The notes under the pieces were generated by a model. The model was not told where the DNA came from and ran no database searches. It saw nothing but the letters and a program-made list of their open reading frames with translations. Position numbers and translations under genes: made by a program. From positions 558,001 through 622,000 of the forward strand of contig NZ_JAJTJP010000001.1 of the NCBI RefSeq assembly GCF_021300775.1: a stretch of 64,000 nucleotides of DNA. The letters are read 5' to 3'. Below are positions 1 through 8,386 of the stretch, piece after piece. The number at the start of each line of letters is the position of its first letter. Within the stretch, counting starts at the first letter, position 1. The DNA comes from Parvimonas micra. Its GTDB lineage: Bacteria > Bacillota > Clostridia > Tissierellales > Peptoniphilaceae.

Positions 1-2183
1 ATAAGCATTACTTTTGATCCAGCTTTGTCACATTTAATTACAGTTCCTAAACCATATTTTTCATGCATGATTTTTTCTCCAACTTTATATAAATCCTTAG
101 AAGCGGTCTTATTAGTTTTTTCATAGTGATTTAAAGGTTTATCTAATTTTGTTCTTCCTATATCTGAGTTTGATATATATGTTCTAGAGTAATCCGTATA
201 AGCATCATTTCTTATTCTAGAAGTAGAAATCCTATCTTCATCATAATTATTATCTAGGTTAATTGTTTTATCATCTACAAAATTTATAATTTCATCAACA
301 AAACTTGAAACTCTATAAAGATTTAATTTTCCATACATAGTCATGCTTTTTGTTGATGATATAAATAATTTTTCTTTAGCTCTAGTAATAGCAACATAAA
401 AAAGTCTTCTTTCCTCTTCAAGTCCATCATCTCTTTCCTTTATTGATCTTTCACTAGGAAATATTCCCTCATTCATTCCTATTATAAAAACTACCCTATA
501 TTCTAGCCCTTTCGCAGAGTGAATAGTTGTTAATGTTACTGTTTCATTCAAATCTTCAGTCTTATCAATATCAGATAAAAGGCTATTTGTTTCAAGATAT
601 TCCAATAGTTTAACTGCTTTATAATTATTTGATATTTCTTCTAAAAATAAGGCAATATTTTCAGCTTTTTTTTCATATTCTTTACTTTCATTTTCTCTTA
701 AATACTCAAAAAAATTAATAGAATCTAAAAGTTCCTTAACTAAAATTTCAATATCTGTATCATTAACACAAGTAATAAATCCAAAAATTAAATCTCTAAA
801 ATTTTCAAATTCTGTTCTTAATTTATTACTTATAGATTCTAGAAATTCATTTCTAAAAAGTCCATCAAAAAGACTTATATTTTCTGAATAGCAAAAATCT
901 TCAAGTTTTTGTAAACTAACATTACCTATAGAACGTTTTGGATAGTTAATTATCCTTCTAAAAGCATTATCATCTTTAGGATTAGCTATTAACTTAAGAT
1001 AAGCTAGTATATCTTTAATTTCTTTTCTATCGTAAAATTTAAGTCCACCAACCATTTTATAGGCAATAGAATTTTTCCTTAAAGCATTTTCAATAGCAAA
1101 AGATTGAAAATTTGCACGATACAGAATAGCAATATCAGATAAATTATAACCTTCGAATATTAACTTAGATATATTTTGGGCAACTTCAATAGCTTCATAG
1201 TTTTCATTTTGGTAACTTTTATAAACTATCTCGTCACCACCCTCTTTTTTTGTCCAAAGATTTTTATCTTTTCTATTTATATTATTTTTTATAAGCTCAT
1301 TTGCACAATCTAATATTTTCTGTGTTGAACGATAATTTTCTTCAAGTAATATTATTTTTGAGTTTGGAAAGTCATTTTCAAAATTTAATATATTTGAAAT
1401 ATTTGCACCTCTCCATCCATATATTGATTGATCTATATCTCCCACTGCACAAACATTTTTATACTTTGAAGCTAAAAGTTTTATTATTTCGTATTGAGCA
1501 TCATTAGTATCTTGATACTCGTCAACATATATATATTTAAATTTTTCTGAGTAATATTCTAATACTTCTGGAGATTTTTTGAATAGCTCAATAGTTTTAA
1601 AAATTAGATCATCAAAATCTAATGCATTATTTTTAGTCAAAATTTCTTCATATTTCTTATAAATTTTTTCTACCACATCAGTATTGTTTCCAAAAGAAAA
1701 ATATTTTGAAAACTCATTAGGATTAATATTTTTAGCTTTAGCATCACTAATTATTCCTATAACGGCATTTTTATATTCTCCTAGTACAGTTTCCCACGTT
1801 GGATTTTGTTTAAAAATTTCTTTTAAAACTAATTTTTGATCATCTCTATCATAAATTGTAAAGTTATTTGAATATCCTATTTTTTCTATATTAAATCTTA
1901 AAATTTTAGAACAAATTGAGTGAAATGTTCCAATCCACATATTAGAAATATCTCTGTTAAAAATATTTTCTATTCTTTCTTTCATTTCTTTTCCAGCTTT
2001 ATTTGTAAATGTTATAGCTAAGATTTCATATTCACTAACATTTTTTTCTAAAACTGCATAAGCAATTTTTGTTGTTAGTACTTTTGTTTTTCCACTTCCA
2101 GCACCAGCTAAAACTAATAACGGAGAACCAAAATGTTCAACTGCCTCCAATTGCTTGTTATTTAAACCTTTTAATAAATTCAT
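1..2183 (-). CDS. pcrA: UvrD/PcrA-type DNA helicase, 3' end cut by window edge
   Basis: Superfamily 1 3'-5' DNA helicase of repair and plasmid/phage replication. The start is the ATG at 2183, preceded by GAGGG five bases upstream; the reading frame runs open to base 1, so the C-terminus lies outside the window. Seen in the translation: an N-terminal Q-motif region (LNNKQLEAV), Walker A GAGSGKT, the DEYQDT Walker B/motif II, motif III GDIDQSIYGWRGA, a motif V/VI pair around TTIHSAKGLEY and VAITRAKEKL, and a PcrA-like C-terminal stretch (VGEKIMHEKYGLG) near base 60. About 727 residues are visible against roughly 720-750 for PcrA, so little is missing. An intrinsic terminator separates it from ybbR upstream, so it should have its own promoter. 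PcrA is preferred over Rep by the family context in Gram-positives. Confidence 0.93.
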   Translation of the reverse strand, partial: MNLLKGLNNKQLEAVEHFGSPLLVLAGAGSGKTKVLTTKIAYAVLEKNVSEYEILAITFTNKAGKEMKERIENIFNRDISNMWIGTFHSICSKILRFNIEKIGYSNNFTIYDRDDQKLVLKEIFKQNPTWETVLGEYKNAVIGIISDAKAKNINPNEFSKYFSFGNNTDVVEKIYKKYEEILTKNNALDFDDLIFKTIELFKKSPEVLEYYSEKFKYIYVDEYQDTNDAQYEIIKLLASKYKNVCAVGDIDQSIYGWRGANISNILNFENDFPNSKIILLEENYRSTQKILDCANELIKNNINRKDKNLWTKKEGGDEIVYKSYQNENYEAIEVAQNISKLIFEGYNLSDIAILYRANFQSFAIENALRKNSIAYKMVGGLKFYDRKEIKDILAYLKLIANPKDDNAFRRIINYPKRSIGNVSLQKLEDFCYSENISLFDGLFRNEFLESISNKLRTEFENFRDLIFGFITCVNDTDIEILVKELLDSINFFEYLRENESKEYEKKAENIALFLEEISNNYKAVKLLEYLETNSLLSDIDKTEDLNETVTLTTIHSAKGLEYRVVFIIGMNEGIFPSERSIKERDDGLEEERRLFYVAITRAKEKLFISSTKSMTMYGKLNLYRVSSFVDEIINFVDDKTINLDNNYDEDRISTSRIRNDAYTDYSRTYISNSDIGRTKLDKPLNHYEKTNKTASKDLYKVGEKIMHEKYGLGTVIKCDKAGSKVML

Positions 2184-2204
2184 ATATACCCTCATTAACA
2201 TCTA

Positions 2205-2231
2205 TAAAAAAGCAATGGAATTACCATTGCT
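2205..2231 (-). terminator. Intrinsic terminator after ybbR
   Basis: On the minus strand an eight-base stem (AGCAATGG/CCATTGCT, loop of five) is followed by a run of T. It starts 10 bases past the ybbR stop codon and lies before the pcrA start, so it ends the cdaA-ybbR transcript. Confidence 0.85.
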
Positions 2232-2240
2232 TAATTAAAA

Positions 2241-3476
2241 TTATTTTCCAACAGCTTGAACAATATCATTTGAAATTCTTACAATTTCAATATTATCTAT
2301 ATTCTTAGCTTTAATCTGAACATTTTTACCAATATCTTCTTTTTTTACAGAAACATAAAGTTCTAGATTATCTGATCCAAAATTAGCTAAATCAGACTCA
2401 TATCCTTTAACTGTAACTTTGACTTTGCCTACCAAACCTCTTAAAATAATATCTCTGCCAGATTCATTTTCAATTGCTAATTTTGATGTATCGACTTCCA
2501 ATACTTTTTCAATCTTTTTATCAACATCAATATTAACAACTATCTTTAAATCATTGTTAACTAATGCTATATCAGTAGGTAATTCTAATCCAACACTAAA
2601 CGATCCTGATTCTTTTATTTGAGATAGATCAAACGGCTTAGTCTGAATTTCAGAAATTTGTTCTAAACTAGATAAATTTCCAACAATAGAAACAGTGTTC
2701 GGCACAATATTTTTCTTCGTAATTCTTACATCACTATGAGGAGAATTAATCTCTATTAATTTAAGTGGAACTTCTTTAAAGTTTCTAAATCCTATGGAAA
2801 CATTCGTATCTGTCTTACTAATACTAACTTTTTTTACTTCTTGATTAGTTTCATCAACAGGAATAATTTTTGTTAATACAACTTCATCACTATCCTTATT
2901 CGTTACATCTACAACTCCAAGAACTTTCTTTACTTTATTTACATAAGATACAGGTCCACTAACAACAACTTCAGTATCAGCTGGTTCCTTCTTTGAGATA
3001 ACCTGATTTTTATTTTTAATCTGGCCAACCGTCTCAACTTCTACTTTAAATGTCTTACTTATTTCCTCATCCAAAGTTACTAATAATTCACTTTCAGATG
3101 ACGATTTAAATTGTACATTATATGGAACTTTAAAATTTATAGAAATTCTATGAGCTCCAGATGTTGTTGCATTTTGTAAATTAACTTCAGCAACAATATC
3201 ACTTTTATTTACAGAATAAACATCACTTCTTTTTCCTGTAATAGTAACTGTTACCGTTGGATTTTCAGGACTAATTCTTATAAGTTTTTTTGACTCTAAA
3301 ACCGATTGATTCTTAAAACTAATAGGAACATCATAAAAGTGTCTTGTTACCACAGGATTTACTCCTCCAATCACAAGAAACCACATCACAACTCCAACAG
3401 CCAATGAAATTAATTTTAATTTAAAATCTTTTTTAATTGATTCTACTATTTTTTTTAAATTTATATTATTTAACAA
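2241..3476 (-). CDS. cdaR: YbbR-domain protein (CdaR), regulator of CdaA
   Basis: Membrane-anchored partner of the diadenylate cyclase CdaA that modulates c-di-AMP synthesis in Firmicutes. The protein has one N-terminal transmembrane segment (LISLAVGVVMWFLVI) followed by about four extracytoplasmic YbbR repeats, the usual build of the family. Start choice: the frame can be opened at a TTG at 3497, but a clear AAGGTGAT lies at 3481-3488 just ahead of a TTG at 3476, giving about 411 residues; I prefer that start. It overlaps the end of cdaA by 11 bases, so translation is probably coupled. The usual glmM neighbour of this operon is not present here. Confidence 0.87.
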   Translation of the reverse strand: MLNNINLKKIVESIKKDFKLKLISLAVGVVMWFLVIGGVNPVVTRHFYDVPISFKNQSVLESKKLIRISPENPTVTVTITGKRSDVYSVNKSDIVAEVNLQNATTSGAHRISINFKVPYNVQFKSSSESELLVTLDEEISKTFKVEVETVGQIKNKNQVISKKEPADTEVVVSGPVSYVNKVKKVLGVVDVTNKDSDEVVLTKIIPVDETNQEVKKVSISKTDTNVSIGFRNFKEVPLKLIEINSPHSDVRITKKNIVPNTVSIVGNLSSLEQISEIQTKPFDLSQIKESGSFSVGLELPTDIALVNNDLKIVVNIDVDKKIEKVLEVDTSKLAIENESGRDIILRGLVGKVKVTVKGYESDLANFGSDNLELYVSVKKEDIGKNVQIKAKNIDNIEIVRISNDIVQAVGK

Positions 3477-4410
3477 CTTTATCACCTTGATTTTCAACTA
3501 TTTCATTAACTTCTTCTTTTATATCTTCCATTATTTCTTTCTTAACTTCTTGTTTTAATTCTTCTTTATTTACAATTTCTTTAGTCTCAAATAAACTTTG
3601 AATCATTTCTTTAAATGAATTAGTTGATTTTTCTTCAACTACAAAATTTTCAACTAAATAATTTAATAAGAATTCTTTTGAAACATTTCTATTTATTGAT
3701 GATTTTTCACAGATAGAAACATGACCAGTTTCTTCACTAACAACAATAACAATTGCATCAGATTTTTCTGATATCCCTATCCCAGCTCTATGCCTTGTTC
3801 CAAGTTCCATTGAAATTTCCTTACTATCAGTTAGTGGTAAAAAACAAGATGCTGCAATAATATGATCATGACTTATAACAACAGCTCCATCATGTAAAGG
3901 AGTATTTGGAATAAATATATTCATTAATAATTCGTAAGATATATCAGAATTTAACAAAATACCTGTTTCAATTATATCTCTAAGACCTGTCTTTCTTTCT
4001 AAAACCATTAAAGCACCAATTTTTTTATCTGCTAAGGAATAAGTTGCTTTTACAAGTTCTTCTATTCCTTTTGCATTTCCTGTTGCTACCTCAAAATTAA
4101 CTGGCTTTAAAAGCTTATTATTACCAATATGTTCCAAAATTCTTCTAAGTTCTGGTTGAAATACTATTAATATAGCTATAAACCCTACAGTAACAGCATT
4201 ATTTAAAATCCAGCTTATAGTATAAAGCTTAAAAAATTCACTTAGTTTAGAAGCGATAAAAATAAATAATATACCTTTTATAAGTTGTGTTGCTCTAGTT
4301 CCTCTAATTAAAACAAATAACTTATAAAACATAAAACTAACTATAAATATATCTAAAATATCTGATATCCTAATTGTAGATAACAGAAAAAATAATTTAT
4401 CAAACCACAT
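3466..4410 (-). CDS. cdaA: Diadenylate cyclase CdaA (c-di-AMP synthase)
   Basis: Makes cyclic di-AMP from two ATP at the membrane; this messenger controls potassium and osmolyte balance in Firmicutes. Three N-terminal transmembrane segments occupy roughly residues 15-90, followed by a DAC (DisA_N) domain. Both catalytic signatures are visible: DGA at residues 174-176 (LHDGAVVI) and RHR at 206-208 (GTRHRAG). At 314 residues it is longer than typical CdaA (about 270) because of a charged, lysine/glutamate-rich tail after residue 255 that looks like a coiled coil. First gene of a two-gene operon with cdaR. The tail's role is unknown. Confidence 0.95.
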   Translation of the reverse strand: MWFDKLFFLLSTIRISDILDIFIVSFMFYKLFVLIRGTRATQLIKGILFIFIASKLSEFFKLYTISWILNNAVTVGFIAILIVFQPELRRILEHIGNNKLLKPVNFEVATGNAKGIEELVKATYSLADKKIGALMVLERKTGLRDIIETGILLNSDISYELLMNIFIPNTPLHDGAVVISHDHIIAASCFLPLTDSKEISMELGTRHRAGIGISEKSDAIVIVVSEETGHVSICEKSSINRNVSKEFLLNYLVENFVVEEKSTNSFKEMIQSLFETKEIVNKEELKQEVKKEIMEDIKEEVNEIVENQGDKVVK

Positions 4411-4502
4411 AAAATCACATCTTCCTAATTTTAATATTATACATAATAATTATAATATAATATCAACTAAAATTCAACATTTGATTATTATTAAGATTCA
4501 AT

Positions 4503-4531
4503 AAAAAAACTTTCAATTAATTTGAAAGTTT
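4503..4531 (-). terminator. Intrinsic terminator after ferric-type ABC ATPase
   Basis: Ten-base stem (AAACTTTCAA paired with TTGAAAGTTT, loop of five) followed by T residues on the minus strand. The stem overlaps the stop codon of the ATPase gene, closing the transporter operon. Confidence 0.85.
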
Positions 4532-5461
4532 TTGTAATTCATATTCAATGTAAACATTGTCTCCAATATTTTTTTCTTTACCTGTATTTAACTCAATAAC
4601 TTTTAAAATATTGGATTTGTTATTTAATTTTAGTTGATATTCAATAAAAGATCCTCTAAATTGTTTAGAAATAATTTCTGCAAAATTATCTGTTTTATAA
4701 TCAACTATTTTTATTTTTTCTGGCCTTATAAAATTATCATTATCTAGTTTATTTGAGTTACCAATAAAAGATAGAGAAAATTCACTATTAGGAGAATTGT
4801 ATAATTCTGTAACAGTAGAATTTTGAATAATTTTTCCTTCATTCATCAAAATAACTCTATCAGCCATAGTAAAAGCATCTTCTTGATCATGTGTAACAAG
4901 TATTGTAGTCATTTTAAAATATTTTACTAATTTTTTAATTTCATTTCTCATTGTAATTCTTAAATTTTTATCAAGATTTGAAAATGGTTCATCGAGTAAA
5001 ATAAGTCGTGGACTTATAACTAAACTTCTAGCTAATGCAACTCTTTGCCTTTGCCCTCCAGAGAGTTCATGAACTTTTCTATATTCATAACCTTCTAGAC
5101 CAACAATCTTAAGAATTTCTAGTGATTTATTGATTCTATCTTGTTTTTTTACACTTCTAAATTTTAAACCATAAGCAACATTTTCTAAGACATTTTTATT
5201 TGTAAATAATCCATAAGATTGAAAAACTGTAGATATATTTCTATCTTCTGGATTTAAAGAGCTTATATCTTCTCCATTTAAAAAAATTTTCCCAGAATTA
5301 TTTTTAATAAAACCTCCAATGGAATTTAAAATAGTTGTTTTTCCACAACCTGATGGTCCTAATATACATAGAATATTTCCTTCATCTAAAGAGAAATTAA
5401 CATCTTTTAGCACTTCTTTTTCACCATAAATTTTATTTAAATTTTTTACTTCTAAAAACAT
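4517..5461 (-). CDS. fbpC: ABC importer ATPase, ferric iron (FbpC/AfuC) type
   Basis: Energises the importer formed with the two upstream genes. Visible motifs: Walker A GPSGCGKT (35-42), Q-loop at Gln81, signature LSGGQ (133-137), Walker B LILLDE (153-158) and the H-loop His191, then a C-terminal TOBE-like regulatory region (about 235-314) as in FbpC, PotA and CysA proteins. Length 314 is a little short for FbpC (about 350). It overlaps the permease gene by 29 bases. The substrate is assigned from the binding protein and the fused permease; thiamine, phosphonate or polyamine uptake are alternatives that the sequence cannot exclude. Confidence 0.82.
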   Translation of the reverse strand: MFLEVKNLNKIYGEKEVLKDVNFSLDEGNILCILGPSGCGKTTILNSIGGFIKNNSGKIFLNGEDISSLNPEDRNISTVFQSYGLFTNKNVLENVAYGLKFRSVKKQDRINKSLEILKIVGLEGYEYRKVHELSGGQRQRVALARSLVISPRLILLDEPFSNLDKNLRITMRNEIKKLVKYFKMTTILVTHDQEDAFTMADRVILMNEGKIIQNSTVTELYNSPNSEFSLSFIGNSNKLDNDNFIRPEKIKIVDYKTDNFAEIISKQFRGSFIEYQLKLNNKSNILKVIELNTGKEKNIGDNVYIEYELQKLSN

Positions 5462-7079
5462 AAAAATCTCCTAATTTATCTAAAATATAATTTATAAACA
5501 TAAATAGCAAACTAAAAATTAAACAAATAAGTATAATAATAATTGCTAAAACTGATGCTGTATTATATTTTCCACTGTTTATAACGTCAAACATAACTAA
5601 AGTCAGAACTTTCTGTGCAGGATATACAATAAAAATAATTGAACCTACTGTTGTCATAGTACTATTAAATCCATTTATCATACTTATAACAAAATTACTT
5701 CTAGTATGTGATAATATTACATCTTTAAAAATAAAGAATTCATTAGCACCTAAATCTTTTGCACTTAAAATCTGATTCTTATCTATAGTTTCTAAACTTG
5801 AACTAAAAACTTTTGTTGAAAAAGGTAACTGTTTAAAAGTAACATTTAAAATTACAATCAGTGCAGTACCTGTAATATAAATTGGATATTCATTAAAAGC
5901 TAATATATAACCTATTCCAAAAAATGTACCTGGTAACATATATGGCATTGTGGCTATAAAGTCAAATAACCTTAAAAATTTAACTTTTCTTATATGAATA
6001 TAGTATTGAAGTAACAAACCAATTAAGCTTCCAAAAAAAGCAGAAATAAGCGAATAATAAATACTTCTAAAAACTGTCTTATCTATATGATCCCTAATAT
6101 CAGCAAAATGTTCAAAAGTAAAATATAATTTACCCTTTGAATAATCAGTAAATGCAGAAATAATAATTGAACTATATTGTAAAACTAATAAAATTAGGAA
6201 AATTGAAGATAGAAAAACAGCTAAATAAAAAACTGTTCCCTTTTTTTCAATTCCAACCTCTGAAAGATTTGATCCAAAGTTTGTATTCGAAACAATTTTT
6301 GAATTTTTTATATAAAAAATAAATGTAAAAATAACAGGAATACAAAGTACTATATTCATCGCACCCGCTTGAACTATATTTCCATCAGAAATAAATACAT
6401 TGTAAGATCTTGAAGCTAATGTTTCAAAAGATCCACCTATAATTAATGGTGTTGAAAAGTCAGCTATACTTCTTATAAAACTTAATATTGCAACAACCTT
6501 AATACTTGGTAATAATTGAGGTAACATTATATCTAATATTATATTATTAGTTTTAGCCCCTAGAGATCTAGCACTATTAATTTGTTCCTTATCTATACTA
6601 TCTAGAGTTGAAATAATCATAAGAGCACTAAGTGAAATTAATCCAATACTTTGCATTAATATAATTCCAAAAGAACCATATGCATTTAATGATAAATTAA
6701 AAATATCATGTGTAATAAATCCCCTACGTCCAAAAAGTTTTATATACGCTAGGGAAGAAACAAACGGTGGTGAAATCATCGTAATCATTAATACAAATGA
6801 AATTAATCTCTTTATACTATTCTTAATGCTAAAACAAAAAATACCTATAGAAACAGAAACAATAGTTGTAATAATAGTAGCAAAAAAAGCTACAAATATA
6901 GAATTATATAATAATTTACTTTGTGTTTTTAAAAAAGAAAATCCTTCTAAAGTAAATTTACCATCATAAAAAAATGTCGAAACGAAAACCTTTAAAAAAG
7001 GATATAAAATAAAAGTAAATAAACAAAAAACTAAAGTAAAAATTATAAGTCTATCTATAAATTTAAAATATTTTTTCAT
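5433..7079 (-). CDS. fbpB: Two-domain ABC permease, ferric iron (FbpB) type
   Basis: Membrane channel of the importer. The 548 residues contain two tandem permease domains with about 12 membrane segments in total. Each half carries an EAA loop for contact with the ATPase: around residues 165-195 (INSARSLGAKTNNI) and 435-465 (ILSAKDLGANEFF). A fused double permease is the hallmark of the Fbp/Afu ferric importers and of some 2-aminoethylphosphonate and thiamine systems. It is transcribed after the binding-protein gene, with an intrinsic terminator in the 41-base gap, so read-through must set its level. Confidence 0.85.
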   Translation of the reverse strand: MKKYFKFIDRLIIFTLVFCLFTFILYPFLKVFVSTFFYDGKFTLEGFSFLKTQSKLLYNSIFVAFFATIITTIVSVSIGIFCFSIKNSIKRLISFVLMITMISPPFVSSLAYIKLFGRRGFITHDIFNLSLNAYGSFGIILMQSIGLISLSALMIISTLDSIDKEQINSARSLGAKTNNIILDIMLPQLLPSIKVVAILSFIRSIADFSTPLIIGGSFETLASRSYNVFISDGNIVQAGAMNIVLCIPVIFTFIFYIKNSKIVSNTNFGSNLSEVGIEKKGTVFYLAVFLSSIFLILLVLQYSSIIISAFTDYSKGKLYFTFEHFADIRDHIDKTVFRSIYYSLISAFFGSLIGLLLQYYIHIRKVKFLRLFDFIATMPYMLPGTFFGIGYILAFNEYPIYITGTALIVILNVTFKQLPFSTKVFSSSLETIDKNQILSAKDLGANEFFIFKDVILSHTRSNFVISMINGFNSTMTTVGSIIFIVYPAQKVLTLVMFDVINSGKYNTASVLAIIIILICLIFSLLFMFINYILDKLGDFYVFRSKKFK

Positions 7080-7093
7080 AACTTATATTAATT

Positions 7094-7114
7094 AAAAAGG
7101 GAGATTACTCTCCC
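7094..7114 (-). terminator. Intercistronic hairpin between binding protein and permease
   Basis: Six-base stem GGGAGA/TCTCCC with a four-base loop and a following T run on the minus strand; a T run also flanks the other side. It sits just after the binding-protein stop codon and should reduce transcription into the permease and ATPase, giving excess binding protein. Confidence 0.75.
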
Positions 7115-7120
7115 ATTTTT

Positions 7121-8167
7121 TTATTTTCCTTGTGTTAATTCTGCCCATCTTTTAAGGATAGCATCTCTTTGTTTTCCAAAACTTTCAATATCTTCTTTAA
7201 TGAATTTATCTTTTGGTAATCCTAATTCAAAACCTTTAGTACCATCAATAACCATTTGAGCTCCATCTTTTCCATCAAGTTCAGCAATTAATTGTTGATT
7301 TTCTGGTCTTAAGATAAAATCTTCAAAAGCTTTTGCAAGTTCAAGGTTTGGAGTATTTTTAAAAATAGCAACACCTTCTGGTACCCAACATAATCCATCT
7401 TCTGGATAAATTGCTGTTAAATTATTTTTTTCAGCAACATCAAAAGCAGATTTATCAATTGGAATAATACCAATTCCAAATTCTCCAGCTACAGTTTTTT
7501 CTTGAGGATCTTTTCCTCTTTTACCATAGAATTTAACATTATCATTTAATTTTTTGAAATATTCCCATGCTTTTTCTTCGCCATATAAGTCAATAAGACC
7601 TTTAACATTTGCATAACTTGTTCCTGATACAGCAGGATTTGCCATGATTATTTCATCTTTATATTTTGGATCTGCAATTTCTGCCCAAGTTTTAGGAATT
7701 TCAAGTCCTTTTTCTTGTAAAATTTTATTATTTACTAAAAATCCTACAACAGTTACACCTTTAGAAATCCAATATCCTTCATTATCTTTGAATCCTTCTT
7801 TAATTTTATCGAATCCTTCTGGTTTATACATTTCTAAAAGACCATCTTCTTTTGCTTTCATAAAAGCATCAATTCCACCACCGAACCATACGTCAGCACT
7901 TGGTTTTCCACCTTCTGCTTTAATCTTAGCAATAACTTCCCCACTTGACATTGAAAGAAACTCAACTTTAGCTTTAGTTTCTTCAGCAAACTTATCAAAA
8001 AGTTTTTTGTATTTTTCTGATGTTGCAACAACATTTAATGTTTTACCTTCGAAAGTTTTAGTAGCTTCTACTTTCTTTTCTTCTTTCTTTTCTTCAGCTT
8101 TTTTTGGTTGACAACCAACTAACATTAAACCAGCTAGTGCCAAAGATAAAAATCTTGATTTTTTCAT
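7121..8167 (-). CDS. Iron-type ABC substrate-binding lipoprotein (FbpA/AfuA-like)
   Basis: Captures the substrate outside the membrane for the permease/ATPase pair that follows. The true start is the ATG at 8167, eight bases past a GGAGGG; earlier in-frame starts lack a ribosome site. The first 20 residues form a lipoprotein signal (MKKSRFLSLALAGLMLVGC), so the mature protein is anchored by that Cys. The body (about 348 residues in all) has the type-2 periplasmic-binding fold typical of ferric and phosphonate families: LNVVATSEKYKKLFDKF near the N-terminus, then PSADVWFGGG and GLPKDKF. A linker of KKAEEKKEEKK follows the lipid Cys. Iron is the likeliest substrate but is inferred from family resemblance only. 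Confidence 0.82.
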   Translation of the reverse strand: MKKSRFLSLALAGLMLVGCQPKKAEEKKEEKKVEATKTFEGKTLNVVATSEKYKKLFDKFAEETKAKVEFLSMSSGEVIAKIKAEGGKPSADVWFGGGIDAFMKAKEDGLLEMYKPEGFDKIKEGFKDNEGYWISKGVTVVGFLVNNKILQEKGLEIPKTWAEIADPKYKDEIIMANPAVSGTSYANVKGLIDLYGEEKAWEYFKKLNDNVKFYGKRGKDPQEKTVAGEFGIGIIPIDKSAFDVAEKNNLTAIYPEDGLCWVPEGVAIFKNTPNLELAKAFEDFILRPENQQLIAELDGKDGAQMVIDGTKGFELGLPKDKFIKEDIESFGKQRDAILKRWAELTQGK

Positions 8168-8238
8168 AATTCCCTCCTTAATTTTTTTCATAACTATCTT
8201 TACTATGAAAAATAAGCTGTAAAAAAACAACCAATAAT

Positions 8239-8266
8239 ATTATATCATAAATTTAATATTTATCAA
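8239..8266 (-). promoter_or_regulatory. Sigma-A-type promoter of the ferric-type ABC operon
   Basis: On the minus strand TTGATA (8261-8266) and TATAAT (8239-8244) are 16 bases apart, about 70 bases upstream of the lipoprotein start. The 5' leader holds an inverted repeat, TTTTTCATA (8184-8192 on the plus strand) and TATGAAAAA (8204-8212), which could be an operator or RNA hairpin. Confidence 0.65.
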
Positions 8267-8386
8267 TATTTTTTTATGCTTAAAAATATAAATATGATAT
8301 AATATAAATATATATTTTAATAAAGTTGTTTTATTATATATTTTTTGTGGAATATAATAAAGGAATATTTTTTAGGGAGGAATTAT

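Noticed and set aside
1301-1507. Open frame antisense to pcrA
   Set aside because: No ribosome site, and it is fully contained in the helicase coding region.
7644-8111. 155-codon open frame on the plus strand inside the binding-lipoprotein gene
   Set aside because: It lies antisense to a well-supported gene, has no ribosome site and encodes a low-complexity serine/phenylalanine-rich product.
8298-8358. Two TATAAT boxes before the MATE gene
   Set aside because: Neither has a good -35 at the right distance, so no promoter was listed.
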